The notes beneath the pieces are model-generated. The model saw only the letters and a list, made by a program, of their open reading frames with translations. It did not search any database and was not told where the DNA came from. The translations under genes were made by a program, and so were the position numbers. From the NCBI RefSeq assembly GCF_000372725.1, contig NW_005200784.1, positions 313,716 through 377,715 of the forward strand: a stretch of DNA of 64,000 nucleotides. The letters run 5' to 3'. Source of the stretch: Emiliania huxleyi CCMP1516. Lineage: Eukaryota > Haptophyta > Isochrysidales > Noelaerhabdaceae. Within the stretch, counting starts at the first letter, position 1; each line of letters starts with the position of its first letter. Positions 32,652 through 42,347 of the stretch are shown here, piece by piece.

Positions 32652-34632
32652 ATGGCTCTGCTCACGCTCGTCGTCCTCGCACTTCCCCCGCCAGCGCTGG
32701 CCCTGCCGCGATTTGGCGGCGTTATCATGCGTGCCGGGCGGCCTTTCGAGCGTGCGCGGGCGGATGATGAGGACGACAACCCGATGGCAGCGGCGCTCGA
32801 GGCGTTCGGCGGCCCAGCTCAAGCCTCGCGACCGGAGCGCACGGCCGCGTCCAAGGCGCGCTCGCCGTACGGGCGGCGGCGCATCCCGAGCGAGCGCCCG
32901 CAAGCGCGCCGCACGCCTCGCGGCCCGCTGCAGGGCGCGCTTGGCCGGCGCGAGGAGCCGGCGCGGAGGAGGGCGCGCGACGGCAGGCCGCGGTGGTCTG
33001 GAGGAGAGGAGGCGTGGGCGGACGGCGCCTCCCTCGACGCGCGGGTTGATCGGGAGAGCCGCCAGCTCCACGAGTCGGACGGGATGGAGTCGAGCCGGCT
33101 GGCGGGCCCGCTCGTCACGCTCGCGCCGACTCGCGTGATGCTGTTTGTGGACGCGTCGTGGCTGTACTACTCGGTCTTCGAGGGGGGCAAGAACTGCCCG
33201 ATCGCCGCCGCCTACGGGCCCGGCTGGACCGCCACCCACCACGTCGACTGGTCGATGCTCCCTTCCCTCGTCTCGGTCCCAACGACGGGTTTCAACCTGG
33301 CGCCAAAGCAGTCGCTCTTCACGCGTCCACCCGTGAACAGGACCACATCTCGGCGGAGCTGCTGCACCTGCAGCCCGGCCTGCCGCGCGCGGTGGAGGTG
33401 GTGCGCGTCCACGTCTACTCCTCCCTCCGCACCGGACAGCCAGTCAGCGAGGCGCGAGATAGCCGAGATCCAGCCGAGGTCTGGCCGAGGGCCGGCATCC
33501 AGCCGAGAAGAGGTTTGGGCAGAGAGCGAGGCGTGGCGGAGGCTCCTCCCTTTCCCCCACCGCCCCGCGAGTGCGTGTGCGGCCCCGGCCCGCGAGGCGA
33601 GGTTCGACGAGATGCTGACTAGTGATCAGCAACTGAGTGGTTCACAGGCCCGCGAGGCCATGTTCGACGAGATGCGGAGGCTGCACTACGACGTGCACCT
33701 TGGCTCCTTCATCAATAGTTAATTAATAGTTAATTAATAGTTAATTAGGCTGCACTACGACGTGCGCCTTGGCTCCTTCATCAATAGTTAATTAATAGTT
33801 AATTAATAGTTAATTAGGCTGCACTACGACGTGCACCTCGGCTCCTTTGACGGCAGCCGCGAGAAGTGCGTCGACATCGCCCTCGCGGTGGACATGCTGC
33901 ACTACGCCACCGTCCCCGGCGCCTTCGACGTCGCCGTCCTCGTCTCGGGCGACGCAGACTTCCTGCCCGCGCTCGTGCGGACGCGGCAGCGCGGCAAGCG
34001 CGTCGCCATCTGCTCGCTGCGCAACTCCGCCTCCTCCTCCTTCGAGAACGCCGAGGCGTCGCAGCTGCTCGGCTTGGTCGCGGACGGAGAGGCGCGAGAG
34101 ATCGGCCCGCCCTCTCTGTCGTCGCGACGCCGCGTCACGAGCCGGCCCGCGGGCGGCGTAGGCGCGCCTCAAGGACTTTGACGTCCTCTGGCTCGACGAC
34201 CACGTGACGAAGCTCGTGACGCCGCTGCACCCGACCCTGCGGCGGCAGCGGCCGGCGCTGCTCTGCTGGCTGCGCGACGCGCTGCTCGGGCACGTGAGTG
34301 AGCTCGGCGGCGCCGCCTCGGAGGAGGAGGTCTCCCTCTTCCTCTCGCAGATCGGGCTGGGCGAGTCGAGCGCGCTCGCCTTTGTGCGGCACGAGTGCGG
34401 CTCCATCGGCGCCTTCCTCGACGAGCACTGCGCCGGCCAGCTGACGATGCGCCGCATGATGGGCACCGCCGTCGTGCAGGCGCGCGGAGCGACGCCCGCC
34501 GCCATTCGCGACGCGAGGAGAGGGCGCGACGCGGCGGGCGGCAGCGACGCCGGCGCTGACGCCGACGCCGACGCCGGCGACCTCGGGGAGGCGCTGCTTG
34601 CAGCGCAGTCGCTGCTCGACGACGACGACTGA
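32652..34632 (+). CDS. NYN-domain (PIN-like) RNase with signal-type leader
   Basis: Five exons join in frame: 32652-33275, 33341-33451, 33648-33679, 33818-34055 and 34162-34632, for 491 residues. The leader MALLTLVVLALPPPALALPR looks like a signal peptide followed by a basic transit-like region, which in complex algae would fit plastid or ER routing. NYN features: RVMLFVDASWLYYSVF (first acidic residue), REKCVDIALAVDML and DVAVLVSGDADFLPALVR, the acidic cluster of a PIN-like metal site, then RVAICSLRNSASSS. The last exon has an Asp/Ala-rich tail. Intron 1 is GT-AG; the intron at 33452-33647 and the one at 34056-34161 are GC-AG. Between exons 3 and 4 sit two 69-bp tandem units that must be spliced out, since each has an in-frame stop. 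Confidence 0.8.
33680..33817 (+). repeat. two tandem 69-bp units behaving as an intron (or intron pair)
   Basis: Unit 1 is 33680-33748 and unit 2 is 33749-33817. Each begins with GCTGCACTACGACGTGC, a copy of the next exon's first bases, and ends with three ATAGTTAATTA units and TTAG. The real exon resumes at 33818 with GCTGCACTACGACGTGCACC. Removing one or both units as GC-AG introns leaves the frame intact. Retaining either gives a stop (AGT TAA). Confidence 0.85.
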
Positions 34633-35208
34633 GGCGGTCGTCGTTTCTCGTGTGATAAATTTGGGGGTTGAATCCACTACGTTTTACAACCCGTCCGCCG
34701 TCCGGGTGTGGACCCACTGTCTCACAGGGCAACCACACCAGCCGGCACCGGGCACCGCGACCTCCCCCCCCGCTCGCAGTGTGTGCACACGCGGGGCCTG
34801 CGACCCCCCTGCGAGCGCGGGCACACACGCCACACACACACGCGGGACGCGGCGCGTGGAATGCGAACGAGAATATGTGCAATCTCGGCGGTGACGGTCG
34901 GCTCGGCAGGGGCGCGCCCAGCTCCAGCTCTGAAAGGAAACGGTTGTAATTGCTCCAACGTCCAAGTTCTCAATTACCCGGTACCCCTACCCGAGAGATT
35001 AAGTGTGGATGATCTTGCAAAAACGTTCCGCGAGGGACGACACCACAGCACTCGCACGAGGCGACGAGGGGTAGGCTCTTGGCACTTGCCCATTGTGTGC
35101 ACACACAACACCACAGCGACTACATCTATATCACTCACCCACACACGCTACAGTATGGCTATGCCCACGGTCTCGCCGCTATCGCTCCTCTGCTCGCCAG
35201 CTCTACCG
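34633..35208. other. spacer between NYN (+) and TPM (-) genes
   Basis: A convergent intergenic region with no gene seen. It has short CA-rich patches (near 34825-34850 and 35100-35150) and otherwise nothing notable. Confidence 0.5.
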
Positions 35209-36768
35209 CTACCTCGCCCACGACTGTACCGCAGCTCGCCCCCGCCGCACGGCACGCTCGAGGTGCTCGCTGGGCGGGGTGTCGCGCCAGCCGTCGGCCT
35301 GGAGCAGAAACGTGGCACTCGCGCCGCCGCCGCCCGCCGATGAGCCAAAGGCGGACCTCTCCTCGCGCGCCACCGCAACCTCGCGCGCCTCTCGGCGGCC
35401 GCAGTGCTCGCAGTACGTGTCGACCCGCTCCCTCCCCTCGCCCGTCGCCGTCGCGCCGGCGAGCGTGGTCGTCTCGCTCCGCTCGCAGCGGCAGTGGCAC
35501 GAGGCGCACGTCTGGTACCTTGTGGACGCGTCACGGACGCGTCAGCAGGCGTGCCATGGACGCGCCGAGGGCGGCGGCGGTGCGAGCAGAGTGGAGGCGG
35601 AGGCGTCGACAGGCTAGATATGGCAGGGAGCAAGGCAGAGTCAGACCGTGGTGGGGAAGGGCGGGCGAGGGCAGGGGGCGTCTCAGAAGAGTGTCTCGGA
35701 GGAGTGTCTCGCACCGCCCCGTCTCCACCGCAAGGACTCGCTCCGTGTGGCAGCGCGGGCAGCGGAGCAGGCCGAACACGACGGCGCCGAGCCGCCGCTC
35801 GTCTCGCTCGCACGGCGACAGGGCGGCGAGGCGCGAGTCGGGCGCCAGCAGCCCTTGGCTCGCCGCCTGGAGAGGGGTCGGCTCCGAGGCGCCGTCCAGC
35901 TCGGATGGCACCCGCTCCATTGTCACCGCCTCGTCTGCAGGGCACGACGTGCAGCGCCGCCGCCTCCGGTCCACCTGCGCGACTGAGCGGGCGTCTGTGG
36001 GAGCCCGGCAAGCCCCGTGCTACCCTTTGGCCCACCTCTGGAACTCGCGCCGCAAGGCCGCAAGGCTATCTCGTCCGCAAGGCTGTCTCGTCCGCAAGGC
36101 TATCTCGGCCGCCCCTCGCTTCTCTCTCTCGCTTCTTTCTGGCCCGCCTGGAACTCCCACGTCGCAAGGCCGGCGGCGGCCAGGGCGAGGGCGCCAAGGG
36201 TCACCGGAGGCGCGCCCGCCGCACCGCTGCCGTCCTCGCCCTCCTCGCCGCCTTGGGCGAGGCGGTCCCGGATGCACTCGGTGGCAGCCTCCACGCCGCC
36301 GCTCACGTCTCCCTCCCTCAGCCGCGGCGCCATCTCCTGCTGCAGCATCGACGCGAGCCACGTGTCGCTCAAGGCTCTGCGCGCGCCGACGCCGGTGCGG
36401 GCCTCGATGCGACGCGACTCGGTGAAGACCGCGAGCAGCACTCCATTCTGAGCCGCCGCCTGGCCGACGCCCCAGAGATCGTACAGCGCTGCTGTGAACT
36501 GGGAGTGGTCCTGCACTGACGCAGTCTCATCTCCCAGCCGCTCGAGAACGACCAGAGCCATCTGCGCCTTGCCCGTGGCGTCAAGCGCCGATAATCGGCC
36601 CTCCAAGCGCGCACGCGACTCGGCCGAGAGCACGCGTCCCGCGTCCGAGACAAACCCGCTCGGAGGCCGAGTGACGTCGGACGGCGATGTCGGCCGCGTG
36701 GAGAGGAGGCGCCGGCAGCGAGCGCCATGCGCGAGGCGGTGGGTGGTTGTGGGCCACAGCGCCCGCAT
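35209..36768 (-). CDS. TPM-domain protein with C-terminal zinc-ribbon tail
   Basis: Minus-strand exons 36768-36148, 35974-35715 and 35518-35209 join in frame. The start at 36768 gives a basic, acid-free leader (MRALWPTTTHRLAHGARC), consistent with organelle import. The TPM domain follows: FVSDAGRVLSAESRARLEGR, QMALVVLERLGDE, WGVGQAAAQNGVLLAVFTES and RTGVGARRALSDTW. A membrane helix (VTLGALALAAAGLATWEF) ends exon 1. The remainder is Cys-rich: RRCTSCPADE, LRCPRCHTERVLAVETGR, YQTCASCHCRCERSE and DTYCEHCGRREA, resembling the zinc-ribbon tails of YgcG-type TPM proteins. Some TPM proteins act in photosystem II repair, others have no known role. Intron 2 (35519-35714) is GT-AG and carries both shared intron modules. 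Intron 1 (35975-36147) is GC-AG with CGCAAGGCTATCTCGTC repeats. Confidence 0.78.
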
Positions 36769-37274
36769 GGAGTGAGCGAGACAGTCGACTCGCGCCCAGT
36801 GGACGATGACCAAAACTTTTTTTTCGGGTCGAGCGCCGCCTCGCCGTCCTCGCGGGAGTCGCTTAGTCGGCTCCCGTGGTGTAATATGGACTTAGAAGTT
36901 CCCACACAGCCCAGTCGTGATGCCCACGACGGCCGAGAGCAGGTCTACGCTCACCCACGCCCATCGGTCAAAGAGGTTAATTCGTTATAACGCGCGACGC
37001 GTGCAGCGTGCAGCCCGATCAGTGGGCAGTTGGAGCCGTACGCTTGCGCGGTGTGGCTCACACAGAGTGCGAAGACGAGCTCGTCCTGCTCCATCACAAA
37101 TCCAGCGGCATACCGGGGCTCTGGCAGAAGAGTAACCTTCCTTCCCGTGAAATCCCTGTGTGGTGGCGGTGTGCCGTCCTCCCATCCCTCCTAACCCGCT
37201 CCTTTGGGTTCCATGTTTTCTTTCTTTCTTTTTTAGCGGGGCTATCCAGAGAGATGGAGAGAGAGATGTGACAA
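36769..37274. other. spacer with a copy of a dispersed pyrimidine-tailed repeat
   Basis: No gene is supported. At about 37147-37238 lies a copy of the dispersed repeat described at 57480 (AATCCCTGTGTGGTGGCGG, GTGCCGTCCTCCCATCCCTC, then TTTTCTTTCTTTCTTTTTTAG). Confidence 0.6.
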
Positions 37275-38287
37275 AGATCATCAATCAAGAATCACAAGGA
37301 CTGGTTCGCGCACCAGGAGCTCGTCAAGGCGCGGGATGTGCACGTCAAGAACAACCCGTCCCTCAGAGACAGTCAGTGCCGTCAGCAACCGCGAAGCCAC
37401 GCGCCTCATCTCCGCCACAACGCCTTTCGCCGGCAAGGCCTTCGATGTCCGTGTCGACGGTACGTACGCCACCGCCCTCTCCTACGACACCCTCCAGGAC
37501 GAGCTCCAGCGGAAGCTCGGCCTTTGGCTCTCTGCGGCGCTTCCCACCCTTCGGGTCGCGCTCGAGCGGGGCATGCCAGTCGATTTCTTCGGCGACTACC
37601 TTTACAACAAGGCCCACCACCGGCCGGCCGCCCCCACGACGGCGTCCTCGCCGCCTGGGCGGACGCAATGCGCGCCCCGGCCAACGCGCCGGTCGTGCAC
37701 GGTGACAAGGAGAAACCAGAGCTCACCCGGCAGTACAATGAGGGGTACAAGGTCGACCTCGCAGAACCCCATGCAGGGCCGGGGGGATGCGATGAAGTGA
37801 ATGAAGTCAAGCTCTGGACGCCCCTCCTCAAGACCTCCTCGACGGGCGTTGGCAACGCCTCGAGCGGCGGCACGCCCGCCTCCGTTGGCCACTCCTACGC
37901 CTTCGGCAGCACCGAGGAGAAGGCCCGCCGCCTGAACATGGGCTGCAAGGCGCGCGGGCAGCCCGGCCAACCCTTCTCCCACAAGAACGGCCACGGCTAC
38001 GTCAAGGCGCATCGCGGTTTCTACCATGACGCGATCTTTGTCAAGCGCAACAACTTCAACCTGCTGCTCCACGAGACGTTCGGCGGCGGCTTCTCGCCCA
38101 CCGCTGTTCTCAAGCTGCGCCGCCTCGCGCGCAAAGTCGCGCGCGGCGGCGTCGACCGCACGCACGCCGCACGGCCTACTCGCCCAAGTACTCGCTCTCT
38201 TTTATGTCCCACCATGCAGAGCGCATCTCTCTCTCTGTTGTGCGAGGCGTGAACCGCGCCATTCGCTCTCACCTGGCAACCCTGTAA
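37275..38287 (+). pseudogene. frameshifted mobile-element-type ORF, possible PD-(D/E)XK nuclease
   Basis: Protein-like sequence continues across at least three reading frames: NHKDWFAHQELVKARDVHVK, then VSNREATRLISATTPFAGKA and VDGTYATALSYDTLQDELQR, then GDKEKPELTRQYNEGYKVDL and DEVNEVKLWTPLL, then HGYVKAHRGFYHDAIFVKRN, and finally SPKYSLSFMSHHAERIS before a stop at 38285-38287. Frame changes fall near 37370, 37620 and 38160 without convincing splice sites. The spacing of an Asp-Leu followed by a Glu-x-Lys (VDL...NEVK) suggests a PD-(D/E)XK fold, but this is inference. A shorter relative lies at 45206-45516. I regard it as a decayed copy of a repeated family. Confidence 0.55.
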
Positions 38288-38570
38288 TCTGCACGTCTCG
38301 CGCGCGCGTGAAAAGAAAGGGCTCCACGCCCCAAAATGATGTGTGAGTGTTAGAGTTGTTTGGTATTGCTAAAAATCACGAGATGTCAGGGCTCCAGGCC
38401 CCAAATGTGTTGTGTAGGGCTAGGTTTTCTCTTTTGCGCACGACACTGGTAAAATTCTCTTTTGCAGTGCTGCGCAGGTGCCGCTCTTAGCACGCAGCAA
38501 TGCACGAAGCAGCTTCATTCTGTGTGCTGGATTGTAGCCTCTGTGTGCACCTCGCCACAGCGGTGCTATA
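38288..38570. other. promoter-side spacer of the GTPase fusion gene
   Basis: It contains two related blocks: GGGCTCCACGCCCCAAAATG near 38321 and GGGCTCCAGGCCCCAAATG near 38388. A GCTATA sequence falls just before the ATG at 38571. No gene seen. Confidence 0.4.
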
Positions 38571-41500
38571 ATGGTGCGCATCACCGCCAATGCTCTCGTC
38601 ACCATCGCATCCGAGCCGTCGCGCTCGCACGCTCGCGACCTCGTCATCCTGGGCCACCTTTTGGCTTCGCGGCTCAAGCGCGACGGCGCCATCAGCGCTG
38701 ATTCCGACTTCGCCTTGGTTTGGCGTGACGCTGTCGTTCCCATCGCGGCTGCTAGCAGGCACATCGTCGTCGCCCTCGCCACCCTACCAATGCCTTCGCC
38801 ACTCCTTCCCGCCACCCTCGCCGCTTCCCAGGACCGACTGGCAGGTGGGCATGTGCGCGGAGCTGCACGGCCTGACGATGGCGGCTGGCCAAGCCTTCAA
38901 CAACGTTGTCGGGAGGGTTTCCGGCAAAGGCACGGCAAAGCACGGCCAGGGGTGGGAGCTCGTCGTGAGCACGCCCGACGGCATGCGCAGCGTCAACGTC
39001 CACACGGCGAACCTCAAGGCGACCGCACGGCCCTCTGCAATCATCTTCCTCTGGCGCCACCTCCCCCTCGCGGTCAACCCATACGCGGCGGTGCTCGAGG
39101 CGCGCCTGGCGCGCGAGGCTGGCGGAAAGGGCGGCGCGCTGCCCGTGACGGTCCTGTCCGGCTTCCTCGGAGCCGGCAAGACGACGCTGCTCAACCACAT
39201 GCTCAACAACCGCGAGGGCCACCGCATCGCGGTGAGCTCTCTGAGCCGAACCCGAACCGCAGCAGTCCGACGCCTGCACCCATCTCATCCAGGTGGTGGT
39301 CAACGACATGGCCTCGGTCAACGTCGACGCCGAGCTTGTGCGGCAGGGAGGCGTTCTCAAGAAGGAGGAGAAGATGATCGAGCTCTCGAACGGCTGCATC
39401 TGCTGCACGCTGCGCGAGGACCTGCTCGCGTCGCTCTCCTCGCTCGCGGCCGAGAACCGGTTCGACCACATCCTCGTCGAGTCGTCGGGCGTGTCCGAGC
39501 CGCTCCCCGTCGCCGAGACCTTCACCTTTCACGACAAGACCACCGACGTGAGCCTCAACGACGTCGCGAGCCTGCACAACCTCGTCACGGTCGTCGACGC
39601 CGCGTCCGTCTTCGAGCAGCTCGACACGATGGACACGCTGGTCGACCGCGGATGGCAGGCCACCGAGGGCGACCAGCGCACCGTCGCGCACCTGCTCTGT
39701 GACCAGCTCGAGTTCGCCGATCTCCTCCTCATCAACAAGTGCGACCTCGTGAGCGAGGCGCAGCTCGGCGCGATCGAGACCTTCCTGCGCAAGGTCAACC
39801 CGACGGCCGAGCTGGTGCGCACGGAGCACAGCAAGCTCCCGCCGGCGACGCTGCTCGGCACGGCGCGCTTCAGCATGAAGAAGGCCGAGGAGCACCCGCA
39901 GTGGCTGGTCGAGGCAGCGAGAGTAGCAGAGATTAGGGCTCTCAGGAAGCGGGGATTGAGCAGAGATGGCGGCCCAATCAGGCGAGAGAGCACGAGCACA
40001 CGCCCGAGACGGTCGAGTACGGCATCTCCTCCTTCGTCTTTCGCGCAAAGAGGCCTTTCCACCCGGAGCGCATTCGCCGCCGTGGCCGAGCTCCTCGTCC
40101 CTGACATGTCCCTGACAGAGGTCCTGCACGTGTCCCACAGGAGCGCCTGTTCGCCGCCATGGCCAGCCGCCCGCGCCAGGGCGCGCTCGCCGGGCTCCTG
40201 CGGCTCAAGGGCTTCGCCTGGCTCGCGACGCAGCCCAACCGGCAAGCGCACGCGGCGCTCGCGGGCACGCAGTTCACGCTGTCGCCGGGGCCGCCCTGGT
40301 GGGTGTCTATCCCTCGCGCGCAGTGGCCCGAGGGCCTGGCCGAGGAGTTCCAGGCGGAGGAGGCGGCGGCGGAGAAGGCCAAGCACGAGATGTACCTCGC
40401 GGAGCAGGCGGAGCAGATGCTGGCGGCGCAGCTGGCGGCGCCCCCGCCGGCGGAGCATGCGCTCTACTACTACAAGCGGGCGCACCGCGCGGCGACGGAG
40501 GAGGCCAACCCCGAGGCGGACCCCGCGGCGCTCGTGCAGCTGATGGAGGAGCGCTTCGAGGCGCTCACGGCGGAGGAGCGCGCGCCCTTCGAGGAGAAGG
40601 CGGCGGACGAGCAGCAGCGGACGAGCGCGCTGGCGGCGGCCCTGCAGCTCGCGCAGCGAGACGCGACGCCGTACAGCCCGTGGGACGCAGAGCACGGCGA
40701 CCGGCGGACAGAGCTCGTGTGCATCGGCCGCGAGCTCGACGGCGAGGCTGCGAGCGCGCAGCTGGAGGCGTGTCTGCTGACGGCCGACGAGATGGTGCTC
40801 CTCAAGGAGGAGGGGTGGGGCTGGCTGCCCGACCCGTTCGCGCCCTCGTGGCTCAAGGCGCTGGGGCACGGCGGCGCCGAGCACGCACATGACCACGCGC
40901 ACGGCGGCCCGACCGACGCGCTGCTGGGCGGCATGGGTGGCGAGATGACGGAGGCGAACCTGCGGGGCGTCATGGAGGTGGCGAGCAAGCAGGCGGCCGC
41001 TCCGCTGCCCCCTCTCCCCCCTGCTCTCACCGCCCCCGTCGCACGCGCTGCCGAGCCTTTGACCCCTTGCTGATCGGACACCGGCACCGGCAGGGCCTGC
41101 CGACCGACTACTTCCTCGGCTTCCTCTTTGAGGAGCTGCTCAACGAGAACGCCGCCAAGCAGATCAAGCAGTGCGCGCCGGCGCTCCGCGAGCTCTTTGC
41201 CGCCTCCCCCGACAAGCGCCGCACGCAATGGACGATCCTCGAGGGGGTGGTCAACCTGGTCACCTCGCCCAAGCACCCGAGCTGGCTGCTCAAGAAGACG
41301 CCCGTGATCCTCATGGCGCTGTGCGCGCCGCCCCCGCCCCCACCCGACCGCCCCCGGCCCGGCGTCTCGTTCTGCACACGCTGTGTGCCCACACGAGCAG
41401 GTACGACATCGGCCTTCTGGAGGAGAATGTGGTCGTCCTCTGGTCGCGCTTCTGCGGTGAAAAGTACGAGGCGGACAGGAAGGTTCGCGACGCGGCCGCT

Positions 41501-41998
41501 CCGTTCATCAAGTGNNNNNNNNNNNNNNNNNNNNNNNNNNNNNNNNNNNNNNNNNNNNNNNNNNNNNNNNNNNNNNNNNNNNNNNNNNNNNNNNNNNNNN
41601 NNNNNNNNNNNNNNGTCCGGATAGGCACTAGTGGTAATGCGGAGCGGGAAAATCGAAACACAGCTAGGAGTCGAGAAGATGAACCTTTCTGAGGTTCCCC
41701 TAGTACTTTCACCGCAGAAGCACGACCAAAGGTCGACCACATTCTCCTCGAGGAGGTCGTGTCGATAGCCCTGTGCGCTGCCTCGCCCAAACCCCTCACC
41801 GCCCCCAGCGAGCCCTCTTCGTCGCACCGGCTCAACCCCCTCTCGCTCCGCAGGTACGACATCGACATGCTGGAGGAGGATGTAGTCATCCTGTGGTCGC
41901 GCTCGCGGAGACCGGCGCACGCAGAGGTGGACATGAAGGTTCGCGAGGCGGCCGCGCCCTTCATCAAGTGGCTCCGCGAGGCCGAGGTCGAGCCGTAA
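38571..41998 (+). CDS. G3E/CobW-family zinc-chaperone GTPase fused to HMG-box-like and eIF5-type W2 domains
   Basis: Exons 38571-38758, 38832-39231, 39293-39913, 39982-40064, 40140-40992, 41094-41320 and 41854-41998 keep one frame for about 838 residues. An SH3-like segment ([20 protein letters not shown]) precedes the GTPase: P-loop [15 protein letters not shown] near 170, metal site [13 protein letters not shown] near 229, [12 protein letters not shown], and LLINKCDL near 343. The CobW C-domain ([13 protein letters not shown], then [15 protein letters not shown]) is interrupted near 536-597 by an HMG-box-like stretch ([20 protein letters not shown]). It resumes with [15 protein letters not shown] and a His-rich [11 protein letters not shown]. 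After a GC-AG intron at 40993-41093 the frame enters a W2 domain ([51 protein letters not shown]). W2 domains occur in eIF5, eIF2B-epsilon and 5MP. Family members (ZNG1) deliver zinc. The fusion depends on that one intron and on an exon next to an assembly gap. Confidence 0.7.
41401..41514 (+). pseudogene. alternative or duplicate W2 last exon, cut by the gap
   Basis: It follows a CACGAGCAG acceptor and encodes [20 protein letters not shown], then [17 protein letters not shown], before running into the N tract. It is homologous to the exon at 41854-41998 and could serve as an alternative last exon. Collapse of two alleles at the gap would look the same. Confidence 0.6.
41515..41614. other. 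assembly gap (100 N)
   Basis: A run of exactly 100 N marks a scaffold join of unknown true length. Sequence order on its two sides should be treated as provisional. Confidence 0.99.
41697..41775 (-). pseudogene. inverted partial copy of the W2 last exon
   Basis: Read on the minus strand, this stretch encodes [20 protein letters not shown] and then diverges, matching the exon at 41401-41514 base for base over much of its length (CTCGAGGAGAATGTGGTCG and TTCTGCGGTGAAAG are shared). It has the opposite orientation, so it cannot be part of the transcript. It lies 83 bp after the gap. Confidence 0.75.
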
Positions 41999-42347
41999 GC
42001 CGCGCTCTCGGTCTCGCGCCCATGAGCTCCCGTAGAGGCGGCGCGAGGAGAGGGAGACTGAGGTGAGTTTGTCTGAGCACTTTTTCGACCGCGGACCGGC
42101 CGCTTCTTTGTGGACTTTCTCTCACTTTGCGCTTTGCCTGCGCGCTGCGGTGTTTGTGTATTGACTATTGTGAAGTGCGCGTCTCGAGAGGAGCGGAAGA
42201 GGCAAGAGTAGCCGGCGGGACTCGCAAGAGTTACTTCAAGAGAGAGGAAGACGACCGAACTCAGATCTCAGATGTCTCACAAGACAGACATCTGGCTAGC
42301 CCACATGGAAACATGGGTCGCGTGTCTCGAGCTGGCAAACGAATAGG
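41999..42347. other. convergent spacer
   Basis: This is the 3' flank of the GTPase fusion gene (+) and the BspA-LRR gene (-). ATGTCTCACAAGACAGACATC near 42270-42292 forms a short hairpin. Nothing else notable. Confidence 0.4.

Noticed and set aside
34140..34160. Retained reading from 34056 into the intron as alternative NYN C-terminus
   Set aside because: The frame ends soon after and lacks the conserved RLKDFDVLWLDD continuation found after the GC-AG junction.
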